From contig CM055898.1 of assembly GCA_029582155.1 (NCBI GenBank), positions 30,954,020 to 31,018,019 of the forward strand: 64,000 nucleotides of DNA, given 5' to 3'. The stretch is from Panopea generosa. Taxonomy: Eukaryota > Mollusca > Bivalvia > Adapedonta > Hiatellidae. Below the pieces are notes generated by a model. It was not told the DNA's origin, searched no databases, and saw only the letters and a list, made by a program, of their open reading frames with translations. Position 1 is the first letter of the stretch. Each line of letters begins with the position of its first letter. The position numbers were made by a program, and so were the translations under genes. Shown here piece after piece: positions 10,669 to 21,491 of this stretch.

Positions 10669-12012
10669 AAAGTGGTAAGTATTTAAAAGAGGATGCGTAG
10701 TTCGGCCTCAACCGGGATAGCTGTTTTTTAAGATGCGTTGTTATGCCACCGCAATTCGAAGAATAAAGTGAATTAAGGTGGCTTGCCAGTCTTCTTTGAC
10801 GTCGGTCGACGGAATAATGGCCGAAAAGTAAAGATATCGTATTGCCCTGGTATTTGGTATTCATATACAAGGACACCTCTCCTTCATTTTGTACGATTCG
10901 GATCTTTTATATTCCTTTTTTGTTTAGCAAAGGGCTGTTTCGTACAATTAATTAATGAAAAATTGAAGTATCTGGAGTAAAATTGGCTTATTTTTTCCGT
11001 TGGATTAATTTCAAAAACAACATTCGGATGCTCTTGACAAGGGAAACAGAATGATATAAGTCAGTGTTGTCAATCGGAAATTTCATAAAATGTCACTATG
11101 ATGGGCGTTAAATGTTTTAAAAATGCACGATTCTTTTGATCTAAGACTAAGCACCATACGAACTTCTGTGAACGATTTGGTCGACGGAAAACGATTCAAT
11201 TTACTAACGACTTACGCAGTCTTTTAGCTAGGAAAATTCCGAACAAGTTTATGAAATAAAAAAGGGGGTCTTTCCGTAAAGTATTTCATGACCAGAATCA
11301 TTTCAGATGACTAATAAAAGATGATAATACACTATTTGTAAACAAAACCAAATTATCCTCCAGCCTAAATATCGGTTTTCTCTATTTCTATAGTAACCTT
11401 AAAACGACTTAGGTATATCTTCTATTATTGTAATACTTCTCTTTAAGTACAATAATGATAATTCAAATGAAAACCCTTTTAAATTTCATTTTTCAATAGA
11501 TGTACGTTTATTTCTTAGCGGGGCCTCTAAGTTATACTGCTGTTGTGTCAGCTGTAGACGCAGCAGCAGCAGAAACAACAACAATAACAACAAATATAAG
11601 CAATAGAAACACGACAGTGACTTGAATTGATATAGAGTATGTTAGTAATAGGTTAGGTGGGGGGTCAATATATTATAGATAAAATCGGGGGGGGGGGGGG
11701 GGGGGGCATTATTTTATAAGGGGTGTCAGTATTTTATAGAAAAGAGGTCATTATTCTATATAAAATAATGACCGGGGGTCATTATTCTATGGGGGTCAGT
11801 TTACAACGTTACACCGGCGAACAGTATCAAACGCTGTTTTAAAGTCAACAAACGCTACACAGATTTTGCCACGTTTTTAAATTTAAAGAGACATTTGCTT
11901 ATAACAGCCTGCCGTATGCGTTATCAAATCATCGAACCTCAATTCATGCTACGTAAACAGTCTATGTGAAGAATAATATAGTCAAATTGCATTCAAAGTG
12001 AGACCATCAGTG

Positions 12013-12041
12013 TACTATATATATATATATATATATATATA
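12013..12041. repeat. (AT)n microsatellite
   Basis: About 14 AT dinucleotides directly abutting the 3' end of the minus-strand LINE fragment, as is common for LINE tails. Confidence 0.85.
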
Positions 12042-12784
12042 ATCTTTATTAACCTCCAATACTGAAGAGTTACAAAAAATCACATGAGAAAATGAAAAAG
12101 CAACATACAATTATACAAAACAAAATATACAGTACATTACAATAGAATACAATATATCAATAAAGCAACACACATTTTCTCGCCCGAACACACGCACACA
12201 CATACACACACGCTCGTGCATTAATCAAAAGCATGTTAATATTACCAGAGGAAAAGCCTCAAATTGGAAAAAAAACAGAAGACAAAACGAAATAACAAAA
12301 CGTATGAGGAGAAAATGGTAATACAAACGAACTTAAAGGATAACAAGGACTCGTCATTCAATCCATCATGCGATGGAAATACCTTACAATAATCTTTAAA
12401 CATTTTACTTGTAATTCGTCACAGATTAGAAATTGACGTAGGCCAGCGCATAGATGAGTTATTTGGCTTTTCATGTTAAGATTGATAAAGTTGTTAAAAA
12501 CAATCGACCCAAACTGTGTGTAAATTACCTTCCACAGTGCCTCGCGCAAATCTTCATTGGTTATACATTCAAATACAATGTGTATTGCTGGCGAGTTCAC
12601 AACTGCACCGCACTTAAAACAATTCTGATAATAAGAAATACGAGAGTACAACATACTTAATAGCTTCATGGTACTTTGACATTCACCCAAAAGCAATGGA
12701 TATCTTTTACTCAACATCCACAGTGCTGACGGAGAAAACACATCAGTAGCGGCAATGTATTCAGTAAGTTGGGGATCTTTTTAA
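12042..12784 (-). pseudogene. 5'-truncated LINE, C-terminal zinc knuckle and 3' UTR
   Basis: The minus-strand frame (12358-12741) contains CFKCGAVVNSPAIHIVFEC, a C-x2-C-x10-H-x4-C knuckle, followed by LREALWKVIYTQFG. This matches the C-terminal tail after the reverse transcriptase in many LINEs (CxxCG...HxxxxC, then LW). The same frame is open to about 12784, where a stop precedes KDPQLTEYIAATDVFS. Downstream is an AT-rich 3' UTR with CA repeats, ending in AATAAAGATT at 12042-12051 next to the (AT)n run. The reverse transcriptase itself is missing, so this is an ordinary 5' truncation. Confidence 0.65.
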
Positions 12785-15050
12785 CATTGTGATAAAGAAG
12801 TTCGTCGTTTCGTCTAAGTTGTTTCATTGTTTACTGGTGCTGTGTCTGTTGATTGTAGACCGCGAATACATCAATATTCAAGACAAAGATACAGGTTTTA
12901 TATGGATACCTAATTAAAAAAATTCAAAAGTAAAGTTCAACTAGTGACAGATGCAAAACGGGAAGTAAAGTTACAATTGTGACTGGTTTACTAGTACTAG
13001 TAGTAGGCCATGTTCCTAAAGTGATGGCAAGAGAACACTTGACACTGGTAGTAAAATATTTGGTAAGTCGGGTGTAAATCCTGTGTCCAACTTTGTGTCT
13101 TGGCCTGCTGTCTTGTAATTGTATCATTATAGTTGAATGATTTATATTATTACACATTGTGGCGTCTGCCAGAAAAAAAAATACGATGCAGAAAGTTGAG
13201 TTGCCAAACATGCACATTTAATTAAGTAATTGTCCATTGCATGTGTATGATGTTAATCATAATGTACATATTACAGAGAAATGGTGGATAAAGTTCTTTT
13301 TAAGTATATTTGCTGTTAATGTAATGCAAGGTTGTACCCTTTTATATGAGTAGAGAACCTGCAACCTAAACATTCAATGGGCAATGATCAATCGTTTTTA
13401 AGGCCGAATTTTATTATCTTTTTACTAACTTTTTAAATTAAAACAAAGAAGGAAAACGCCAATTTGTTAACTATTAGGTGATAATTACTGTAAAGCTGAT
13501 AGTTAAATATTGAACAGTGCTTTTTAAACAGCCCTCGGACACTCATCATAAAATATGTGCGATTCGTTACTCCTGGAAGTGACCCGGTATCACCTGAAAA
13601 GGCTGTCAATAAACAAACTCTGTAGACATTGTAAGATCGAATTTAAAATGGAAACTTCACAGAATGCTAGATAGATAATTTGTCTTTAAATGAACTGTAA
13701 ACAAAACATAAGTAACAATTTGAAGATTGATTTTATTAGTAATAAATGAAAAGTGATTCGTTAACACCGACGACACTGTAGTATTAAAAATATAGTTCGG
13801 ATGCAGTGGATCTGGATTTATATGTTGAAGTGACCACTGCTGGCTTTAACTCAACAGTAATGCTGATTTCTTCCAGAAAAGCTGGTAAATGACCATGATT
13901 GGAACTTTTTTTTTAAATTGTTGTGATTATGTCTGTATTCAGACCTCCCAAATTGGCTGATGATGTTGATTTTCAATTTTTTGATAAATATTTAATGATA
14001 TTGTTTATCAAAATAGCTTTAAATGTCAGTAACAATTTAGGATTAATGTTTTGGGATTCAACTGAATTTGCAACCAAGAAAAAAGACATAGCTTGTCATA
14101 TGTTGCTAGTATGTATGGCAGACAGTATGTTAAATATCTATATGGTTATATTGGGGGAGTCCATGCTCATATACTTATGTTTATGTGTACTACAAGGCAA
14201 TATTTGCCAAGTTAACCTGGTGTAATAAATGTCTCTCATTTATGTCACAATTCTTTATGTATCGGTTTTGACCACCTGTCACTGGAACACTCAATCATCA
14301 ATTTCCAAAGGAAGATGTGTAAAACAACTCAGACATGCTCTGACCATGCCATTTTAAATACAGAGATTGTTTATTTCCAGGTACTTATTGACTATTATTT
14401 CATACCCCAGCCACCTGATTTTTCAGGTGTTAAATAGAGAAATTTCTGTAAGATATTATTACCTGCATGTCTGGACTGCAGCATGTACTTAAACCTTTAA
14501 ATAGGGTTTATAATGATAATAAATGTTTCTGAATTATGGTGCGAATGTTTATTTTGGTGTTTTTAGGTGTCTAAAATGCCCTTTTGTAGGTTTCAATTTG
14601 ATGAATTTCATCGTATTTATTGAAATTTGCTACTTGTCTCATAAATCTTGCATGTTTGTACTGTCGCGTTGATTGTCGTCTCTTGTGGTAGTCATTTCTG
14701 TCCTGTATATTTTCTCCATGTTGGAGTTGGCTCAACCTTAATACGTAAATCTGCGCTCAACTTACGTGCCTTGGCATTTCTCTGGGTAAGTAGTGTCTTT
14801 TGGGTATGAAACATTGCATGGTCTGTTTATGCTATTTTATTTGTGCTGCTGTTAAAGCGTGTCTTTGTCAAACTCTCCTCTCCAAGGTGTAAAGCTGTTA
14901 TTGCAGTTTTTACCAAAAGTCTAATTAGTGGTCATTGCAAAATATTTGATTTTGCCCAGAACAAAATCCATGTTCGAGTTAAATTGAAGCTTGCCCGAAC
15001 ATACAAATGAATTTCGTGCACAGGTTGTTCCACAGCAGCCAGAATAACAC
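12785..15050. other. Probable intronic or intergenic DNA
   Basis: No gene is supported. The frame 13923-14225 (100 codons, starting MSVFRPPKLADDVDFQFFDK after the first two residues) is the only one with protein-like composition in its first half; the rest is hydrophobic and leads to a stop. I cannot assign it and there is no convincing splice context. Confidence 0.35.
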
Positions 15051-15055
15051 TGTAA

Positions 15056-15497
15056 TATTGATGTTACAATACCAGGTGAGTAATATTGATGTTGTAATAC
15101 CAGGTGAGTGATATTGATGTTACAATACCAGTTGAGTGATATTGATGTTACAGTACCAGGTGAGTGATATTGATGTTGCAATACCAGGTGAGTAATATTG
15201 ATGTTGCAATACCAGGTGAGTGATATTGATGTTACAATACCTGGTGAGTGATATTGATGTTGCAATACCAGGTGAGTGATATTGATGTTGCAATACCAGG
15301 TGAGTGATATTGATGTTACAATACCAGGTGTGTGATATTGATGTTACAATACCAGGTGAGTGATATTGATGTTGCAATACCAGGTGAGTGATATTGATGT
15401 TACAATACCAGGTGAGTGATATTGATGTTACAATACCAAGTGAGTAATATTGATGTAACAATACCAGGTGAATAATATTGATGTTGCAATACCAGGT
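15056..15497 (+). repeat. 28-bp minisatellite carrying a splice donor in each unit
   Basis: About 16 units of the form GTGAGTGATATTGATGTTAC + AATACCAG. The unit junction CCAG|GTGAGT is a near-perfect 5' splice site, so the array is a run of more than a dozen potential donors on the plus strand. Three units (84 bp) make 28 codons, so reading frames stay open on the minus strand (14921-15265 and 15120-15629); these are by-products of the repeat, not genes. A candidate exon follows at 15529-15593. Confidence 0.9.
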
Positions 15498-15528
15498 GAG
15501 TATTTCTTCATTTTGCTCAAGTTGCCAG

Positions 15529-15593
15529 CACAGACAGAATGTAAACTCTAAGTTGACTCTGTGGCAAATATCACGCGCAAAGCGACCCTGCAG
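15529..15593 (+). CDS. Candidate internal exon (65 nt)
   Basis: A pyrimidine-rich acceptor (TTTCTTCATTTTGCTCAAGTTGCCAG) precedes a 65-nt open stretch reading HRQNVNSKLTLWQISRAKRP, and a perfect donor CTGCAG|GTAAGT follows. A second good donor, TGACAG|GTGAGT, lies at about 15679. The product is not recognised. The exon would belong to the plus-strand gene suggested by 18250-18317 and 21148-21239, but that linkage is inference. Confidence 0.35.
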
Positions 15594-15907
15594 GTAAGTA
15601 CGACGCTTTTTGGTGATTCCCATGAACATGTCTTCACTGAAAGTGGTCGACTTCAGTCAGTTAAGAAGCCTCTTTGACAGGTGAGTTATGTTGGCTAGTC
15701 ATTCAGTTAAAGCTTCTAAACAGTATTCTTTATTCACTATTGACACTCCGTTGTGTGCCTGACTGTCGCCATCAGTCGTCAGTTTGTCACAAGTATCGGC
15801 TGCTGACATTGTAGGATATTAGACATTGAGGCTGTGTCCCTCTCTTTTTTTCATCTCCTATAACAGCAGACACATAAATATTGTTTTTCTTTCCTTGAGT
15901 CAGTTTG

Positions 15908-16276
15908 CTACCAAATGTCATGCCTATGATTTTTTTGATGCTTACTGCATTGTTCAACCATAGTTGTGGTCATCTGAGTGACTAGCTGCTGCGGTCTCAT
16001 TTCACACGCACACCACAGAGCATTGTTGTATTGACTGTCAATTGTGGCAGGAATGCCATTGTGTGGCAACAGACCACATGCTTTGTATATTCCACGTAAC
16101 TGTTTCCCGACTCGGGCAAAACCATTCTCAGCTACCGACTCTACTGAATCAGCCACATAATAACTGCGTCGCTGCATACCACTTTCAGCTGGTGGAACCG
16201 TATGCAAACTTGTCATAAGGAAACGGATTGATGAATTTCCAATAGATGTGTCCATGCACGCAGCAGGAAGTGACAT
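15908..16276 (-). pseudogene. Mutator-like transposase-family fragment
   Basis: The minus-strand frame of 122 codons starts MSLPAACMDTSIGNSSIRFL and contains a central ADSVESVAENGF and the late motif GIPATIDSQYNNALW, then QQLVTQMTTTMVEQCSKHQK. The order (glycine/serine-rich helical region, then a D-x-Q-Y-N-N box, then a V-T-x-x-T/E-x-C box) agrees with the Mutator-like transposase domain proteins abundant in molluscs and other marine animals. The usual domain is two to three times longer, so both ends are missing. No TIRs were found around it. The assignment rests on recollection of the motif pattern and needs a profile search. Confidence 0.55.
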
Positions 16277-16279
16277 ATT

Positions 16280-17712
16280 TATATTTGCATTATTTGGTCC
16301 TTTCGTTCTATACTGTTTTCAAAATCCTTCTATATTAGAGGTGTTCAAAGGTGTCCATATGAAGTAAAGGGTTAATATCGCTTTATTTTGCAGGAAACAG
16401 CATGAATATTGACTGATACAATGCTTTACTTAAACTTGAATTATTTTAGAACTGGTGCAGATATATGCATGAACAGTTTTACTCGGTCAGGAATAAATTG
16501 TATACATATTCTGGTAATTTTAGTGCATTTGTAGACAAAAAAACCCTGTCTTCAGGACTCACGTCACTCTTATCTCCTTTGAATACTCTGGACTTACAGA
16601 TGAAGGAGGTAGTATTAGAAATATATACTGAGCAAAAAAAGAAACTTTACTCTGTTTAAAGTGCAATAACTTTTTTAATTTCTACATTTATAACTTAGAT
16701 GTTATTAAAAAAATGTGGATATTGAGTCAGTCTGTTTGAATTTTGAAAACTTGCTTATTTAAACACAATAATAACCCAGCTGTAAAAATCCTGTTTTAAA
16801 TGATTTGCATATGCCAGAGTCCACATGGTAGATACACAAATGTACATTACATCAACAGAAATGTTGTTAATCAAACAATTGAAAAAAACAACATAATTTT
16901 GTGGACTTTGTAATATGATGTACTTTTTTTAAGAGGGTCTCAAGGAAGATTGACTTTGTCAATGGAGTCACCTTTTATAAATTAAAATAAACTTGTAATT
17001 CTTACTAACTTGCTTGTTTCACAACTATGCCTCACTAATATTAGTCTTAAAAACAAACTTGAAAAGCAACAATAACAATGCAAATTTCAGTTTCAATTAA
17101 AAAACGTTATTTTTGATTACGCCCCTTGTCCACTTTATCATTAATTTATGGGTACAAAACACACTTCAAATGTCCAATGAAAATACAGATTTGTTACAAA
17201 ATGATCAATTGACACAGTCGTACAAATATCAGTGCAGTGTGTCAAACAGGAATTTGAAAATAACCAATTCATGGAGAGTAAAGTTTCTTTTTTTGCTGAG
17301 TATAGTTCCCTTTTTTCTTCTATTTTCAGGACTTTACATTGCAGTGATTTTTTTATTCTACTGATATGTTAAATGGTCAATATTTTAGAAATCACCACTG
17401 AAAATTTGATGCTGATACCAGATTTCTAGACAATTCTGTGTCATTTTAGATCTGATTGGTCGAATGGTATTGGTGATGAATTGCCATATTACTTCTCTGG
17501 AAATGGACGGATCCTGCAAAACATTTGAATTTAAAAAAAACAACCTGGTCAACATATATATTTTTTTTGTTTATAATTGCAGATATTGAACCAGTCAAGA
17601 ATTTGAGCTTAGACACATATTGCAGATTTGGATTTTTCACAGTGTTGTTGACAATAGTGTTACAATGGAGGAAATTTATACCCAAATCAATTTGAATGGA
17701 AACTGGCTTTTT
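16280..17712. other. Probable intron; no supported feature
   Basis: AT-rich DNA. Short frames at 16465-16659 and 17113-17364 have no recognised motif and no clear splice context. Confidence 0.4.
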
Positions 17713-17715
17713 TAT

Positions 17716-17900
17716 ATACAGTCAAACCTATGTAAGCAGTCACCTCTATTAAGCAACCACCTGTCTTAAGCAATCATACTTTCTATTTCCCATTTCTATG
17801 TTGTTGGAGTAAATCAACCTGTATTAAGCAAAAACCTGTCTTAAAAGGCCACTTTTGCTCCTTCCCTTGACTGGCTGCTTAAGACAGGTTTAACTTTACC
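17716..17900. mobile_element. MITE, family B (complete copy)
   Basis: Left end ACAGTCAAACCTATGTAAGC and right end, on the minus strand AGTTAAACCTGTCTTAAGCAG, are imperfect inverted repeats. The interior repeats AAGCAACCACCTGTCTTAAGC-type words. The partial copy at 994-1130 shares the left half. Length about 185 bp with no coding capacity. Confidence 0.6.
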
Positions 17901-18072
17901 GGTTTTGCAACCACTTTTGGGTTGTGATTAGTTCCATTGACTTTTGGCAGTGTTATTGTTCTTTAATTATTTTCAAACAAGTTTCTCAACAAATGATGTT
18001 ATTATAGCAGCCAATGAAAACAGGATTATATTTATACTTAGTGTACAGTGCTGTAATATAGCTTCAAGATGC

Positions 18073-18141
18073 ATCCTTATAGTACAATGAAGTACATCCA
18101 TCTTTAAGATGGAAGATGTTGGTTCAATTCCAACTAAGGAT
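18073..18141 (+). tRNA. tRNA-like sequence with perfect cloverleaf stems (copy 1 of an inverted pair)
   Basis: All four stems pair fully: acceptor ATCCTTA/TAAGGAT, D stem GTAC/GTAC with a 6-nt loop AATGAA, anticodon stem TCCAT/ATGGA, T stem GTTGG/CCAAC with loop TTCAATT. A-box TAGTACAATGA and B-box GGTTCAATTCC are both close to consensus. The anticodon loop CTTTAAG would place UUA at the anticodon (a UAA reader). Its C and G could instead pair, leaving a 5-nt loop, which would make it a non-decoding tRNA-like hairpin. The D loop lacks the usual GG and no T run follows, so a mitochondrial-like, SINE or pseudogene origin is possible. Confidence 0.5.
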
Positions 18142-18249
18142 ATCTATTGGAGGCTTCTTACTATGTATGCATTGTCAATCTGTTTTGAATTTATGAAATG
18201 AAGGTTGTAAAAATGTTTTGATCAGTAAGTTGGGGTATGTTTATTTCAG

Positions 18250-18317
18250 GAATCAGAACAATTTGGAGTTTTCATGACAGCTGATGAAAAACATAAGGCT
18301 AGTTCAATGTCTGTGAA
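18250..18317 (+). CDS. Candidate internal exon (68 nt)
   Basis: The acceptor TTTATTTCAG precedes GAATCAGAACAATTTGGAG and the frame reads ESEQFGVFMTADEKHKASSM + SVK up to a donor GTGAA|GTATGT. The composition is protein-like. It lies between the two tRNA-like sequences. Product unknown. Confidence 0.45.
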
Positions 18318-18404
18318 GTATGTATTATACAATAATATCATTCATGTAATAGTTCTGGCTGACAGAATTAAGTGTTGGTTTTGTAAATGGTTAAAAGTGC
18401 TGAG

Positions 18405-18473
18405 GTCTCGACCAGGACTTGAACCTGGAGTCCTTTTCATATAGAAAAGTGTGCTACATTACACTATAAAGAT
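18405..18473 (-). tRNA. tRNA-like sequence (copy 2 of an inverted pair)
   Basis: Same 69-nt geometry as the plus-strand copy at 18073-18141: D stem GTGT/GCAC with loop AATGTA, anticodon stem CTTTT/AAAAG with loop CTATATG, 4-nt variable loop, T stem CCAGG/CCTGG with loop TTCAAGT. The acceptor stem is only 5 of 7 paired. B-box GGTTCAAGTCC is intact. In strict register the anticodon would be AUA; again the loop ends C and G could pair. Compared with copy 1, the D, anticodon and T stems differ by changes on both sides that keep pairing. Confidence 0.45.
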
Positions 18474-18587
18474 GTACTCAACACCAGGAACCATATGTAT
18501 ATACGAATGTTATTATTTTACATAAATATATAAAGAAACAGCCCAAACTGTAAAATGAATGCAAGTGTAATATATATAGACATGAGA

Positions 18588-18785
18588 CAGTATTCTGAGC
18601 CACACTGGAGTATCATGCCAGACACATGGTATGATACCCCACAGTCACAATATAGGCGACATTATACAGACACCTGGCCGACAAAACAGTATTCTGAGCC
18701 ACACTGGTGTATCATGCCAGACACATGGTATGATACCCCACAGTCACAATATAGGCGACATTATACAGACACCTGGAAATGGCGT
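18588..18785 (+). repeat. Two-copy 99-bp tandem duplication, in frame
   Basis: CAGTATTCTGAGCCACACTG begins at 18588 and again at 18687, and the copies differ at one or two bases. As 99 is 33 codons, a frame (18555-18848) stays open with the peptide MPDTWYDTPQSQYRRHYTDT in each copy, ending in a hydrophobic tail (AVLCLVFLCEFLIWLSFSLL). The near identity shows a recent duplication. Whether it is translated is unknown; the frame includes a possible membrane segment but no supported start. Confidence 0.6.
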
Positions 18786-18848
18786 GCTGTCCTGTGTTTG
18801 GTATTTTTATGCGAGTTTTTAATTTGGTTAAGTTTTAGTTTATTATAG

Positions 18849-19620
18849 AAATCCAATCTACTCTTATAAATCTATATTGGATTCCCAACTTTGTTACAAC
18901 CTATTTCATAACCCTACACTTACAATGTAAATATTTAATATGTCCTTTCAACAGATTGTTGGCTTACATGTAACATGTTTGCAATTTCTTTTATCTTTAA
19001 ACTGCATTGTAAACAATATTCCTGTGTGTGGTATGGAATAGAGAAATTTGGTCTACCTTGTGTGCCCCCTTTTCAATCTCCCACTGTATTGTTTCACGGT
19101 GTTCATAGTCTGAATGAAACTGCAATAGATATTGGATTGCATGCTCTATATAGTGTACAACATTTTCTATATCCACTATTTTGGACAACTGCAATATCAT
19201 AGTCTCCATATGTTGTATTAAATTGTAAGTTCTACTATTTTCTATGCACTGTGCTTAGAAAAACAGCCTTTCAAAAACTATATTTTTCATTTGTGAAACA
19301 ACTGCCAATTGTATGAGTGGATTTCACACTTCAGTTAGGGGTGGGGCTCCACTTTGTTTCCATTTTTGTTTATAAAGATTCAAAGAAAACAATTAGCCAT
19401 ACACATGCCCTGGTAACTTGTGTATGTAATGTTAAAGTGCTAGATTGTTAGTCTCATTCAACTGCTGCAAAAGGTGCATTTATTTTAATTGCACATTTTA
19501 CATTGTGCACGTTTATGATGACCATTGAAAATATCACAATGTTCAACATGCCTTGATTTACTAAAATAATATTATTTATATAAATGTATGTGTACCCTGG
19601 CTCCTGTTTTATCAACAAAC
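18849..19620. other. No feature seen
   Basis: AT-rich, probably intronic. The opposing frames near 18975-19209 have no recognised motif. Confidence 0.4.
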
Positions 19621-19624
19621 TGAG

Positions 19625-19762
19625 TGATTGATTGAAAATTTAGCGTCATTTTATGACATCGAGAGATAATTTAACAGAAGTTTAACGCAACCACTCTTTC
19701 CGGGATGCTGGAAGGTTAACTAGTACCCAAGTACACCCATTTCCCTAGTGCAGCATTTTGCT
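19625..19762 (-). mobile_element. SINE family A, body only (copy 3)
   Basis: On the minus strand, GTACTAGTTAACCTTCCAGC, then GTTAAACTTCTGTTAAATTA and a TCATAAAATGACGCTAAAT tail follow the order of the body of the copies at 75-372 and 58786-59060. The tRNA head is absent. Confidence 0.6.
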
Positions 19763-19764
19763 TG

Positions 19765-20640
19765 TCTCTAGAGCCTTTAAAAGCGTAGTATACAAAAAAG
19801 TTCTTGACTTCCGTACCTTTTTTTGCTGTTAAAAATTATTTGTTCGCTTTTTCAAGACCCAGTATTTTTGCATTATGTATGTAGGTAGCTTTTTGTAAGT
19901 TTTTTTTGTTGTAAATGGACACACTTCTTTAAAAAACAACAACAATGTTTCAAGTTTAGAAGCTAATATCTGAGTGAGTATATAGGAGCACGGCAAACAG
20001 TGACTTGGTTTTACACATGTACATCTGTGGCACACAGGCATTTTTATGTACGACCTTTGTAGTAATTGTTTGATATCACACCCAAGATACTTGAACTGCT
20101 TCTATTTGAATAGTTTTTGAGGTACTTATTTAACATTGTTTTAATTTTGTAGAAATAATATCAAAACCCCACACAAAAAGGGTTTTACATGTATCATAGA
20201 CAGATCATTGCATGTATCCGTATTTAAGCAATAACTATTCTCTAAATTTACAGTATGTACAATATTGCCAGTATATCGTATTTTACGTAATATTTTTTAA
20301 GTCATTGTATAGATAAAAACAAGAACAAATAATAAAATCACAATCATTTATATTGATTAAATTTGCATGGATATCAAACTAAAATTGGATATATATATAT
20401 ATTCTAGACTGTTCTAGACTTTATTGTTGCCTATTTTATATCAATGTTGAAATCAACTTTTACTCATTTTCATGCATTGAAACCATTCTATAGATTTATA
20501 ATAACATTACCATATTATTCAAGATATTAATCTCCAAGTATTGCAACCTGAAGTATTAACAATTTAACAAAGCTAGTTTTGAAAATCATGAATAATTTTT
20601 TTTAAAAAATACATACTGCTATTTACTTGGATTTTTCCTA
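19765..20640. other. No feature seen
   Basis: AT-rich, probably intronic, with a short AT run near 20390. Confidence 0.4.
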
Positions 20641-20689
20641 TCATATCAATAAAAAAAGAACACCCATATCAACACCCACACTCGCCTGT

Positions 20690-20856
20690 GTATCCCCCCC
20701 ACACAAGCACAAACACACACCCACACATGCTCACACACCTCCACACCAACATGCACACCCACACCTTACTCCCACACTCACCTGTGCACGCCCACCCCCA
20801 CACAAGAGCAAACACCCACCCTCACCCACACATGCTCACACACCTCCACACATGCT

Positions 20857-20911
<55 letters not shown>
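20690..20911. repeat. CA-rich minisatellite and (CA)n microsatellite
   Basis: Irregular CACCCACACATGCTCACACA-type units run to about 20860, followed by about 22 perfect CA dinucleotides to 20911. The His/Thr/Pro-rich frames over it are artefacts of the repeat. Confidence 0.9.
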
Positions 20912-20912
<1 letters not shown>

Positions 20913-20934
20913 GCGGGTATTTCAATTTCATAGT

Positions 20935-21065
20935 TGCTTCATGCGAGTGTACCAGGATTTTGCAGAGCCAGTACGGAGTTGTTTTAAAGAGGCCCTCGGG
21001 CCAAGTATGTGGTTGGACCCATAACTTCTAGCGTGAGCAGTCAACATTTTATCCACTGCACTACT
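20935..21065 (-). mobile_element. tRNA-derived SINE, family D (copy 1)
   Basis: The minus strand reads GTGCAGTGGATAAAATGTTGACTGCTCACGC and then TATGGGTCCAACC, a tRNA-like D and anticodon region plus a B-box remnant. The copy at 58386-58478 has the matching GTCAAATGGATAGAGTGTTGGCTGCTCATGC. Confidence 0.5.
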
Positions 21066-21147
21066 GCCAAGCTCTGAACTAAATTCCAAAATAATTTGTA
21101 AGATATACAGCAACTATAAATAAATGTTTATCTTTCCCTTCATACAG

Positions 21148-21239
21148 ACAGTCCAGCCATACATGTGAATACTGCTGGACAGGTTGACCCTGCTGGACAG
21201 GTTGACCCTGCTGGATCTGAAATTAAACAAACGTCATAA
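21148..21239 (+). CDS. Probable last coding exon of a plus-strand gene
   Basis: A strong acceptor (TATCTTTCCCTTCATACAG) opens an exon reading SPAIHVNTAGQVDPAGQVDP + AGSEIKQTS and a TAA at 21237-21239. The peptide holds a duplicated heptad, (T/P)AGQVDP, caused by an exact 21-bp duplication at about 21169-21210. An AATAAA lies 250 bases downstream (21492-21497), as expected for a 3' UTR. The gene's function cannot be told from this tail. Candidate upstream exons are 15529-15593 and 18250-18317. Confidence 0.45.
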
Positions 21240-21491
21240 GGCTCTCTATTCACCCTTCATTTGTTACTGGCTCATCCAAGGCTCAGACATAGTGAAGAAA
21301 AGCCGGATTAAAGTGCAAGGCCCTAACTGCATTAATGTCCTTACAGTGCCCAAAAAAGGTCGGGGATCATCGTGGTGCTGAGGAATACCAGATCTTGCAG
21401 TCAGTGTTTACCAATATTTCGCCAGCATAATGGAATTTATCATTATGTTGATGCATATTTTCATGATCATTTCAGCATTTTCTTCATTCAA

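Larger units (their letters stand above)
8988..11818. mobile_element. 2.83-kb TIR element with CCCCC/ATTATT-rich ends
   Basis: Left GCCGGTGTAACGTTGTAAAC (8988) and right GTTTACAACGTTACACCGGC (to 11818) begin inverted repeats that are identical for about 40 bp and similar for about 68. The inner parts of both ends repeat variants of GGGGGTCATTATTTTATA, including a G run at 11688-11706. No target duplication could be defined and no transposase is visible, so the superfamily is open. The interior includes a run of GTCCGTGCGTGCGTCCGGCC near 9218 and short TAACCC runs near 9127. The 103-codon frame 9191-9502 sits in this repetitive part and is not supported as a gene. Confidence 0.75.

Noticed and set aside
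14921..15629. Minus-strand frames with repeating NINITHLVLQHQYHSPG
   Set aside because: They are a by-product of the 28-bp minisatellite (three units make 28 codons).
18073..18141. Functional suppressor tRNA reading UAA
   Set aside because: The stems are perfect, but the anticodon loop may close to five bases, the D loop lacks GG and no terminator follows. I keep it as tRNA-like only.
20627..21031. His/Thr/Pro-rich 134-codon frame
   Set aside because: It translates the CA-rich minisatellite and (CA)n tract and runs into a SINE.
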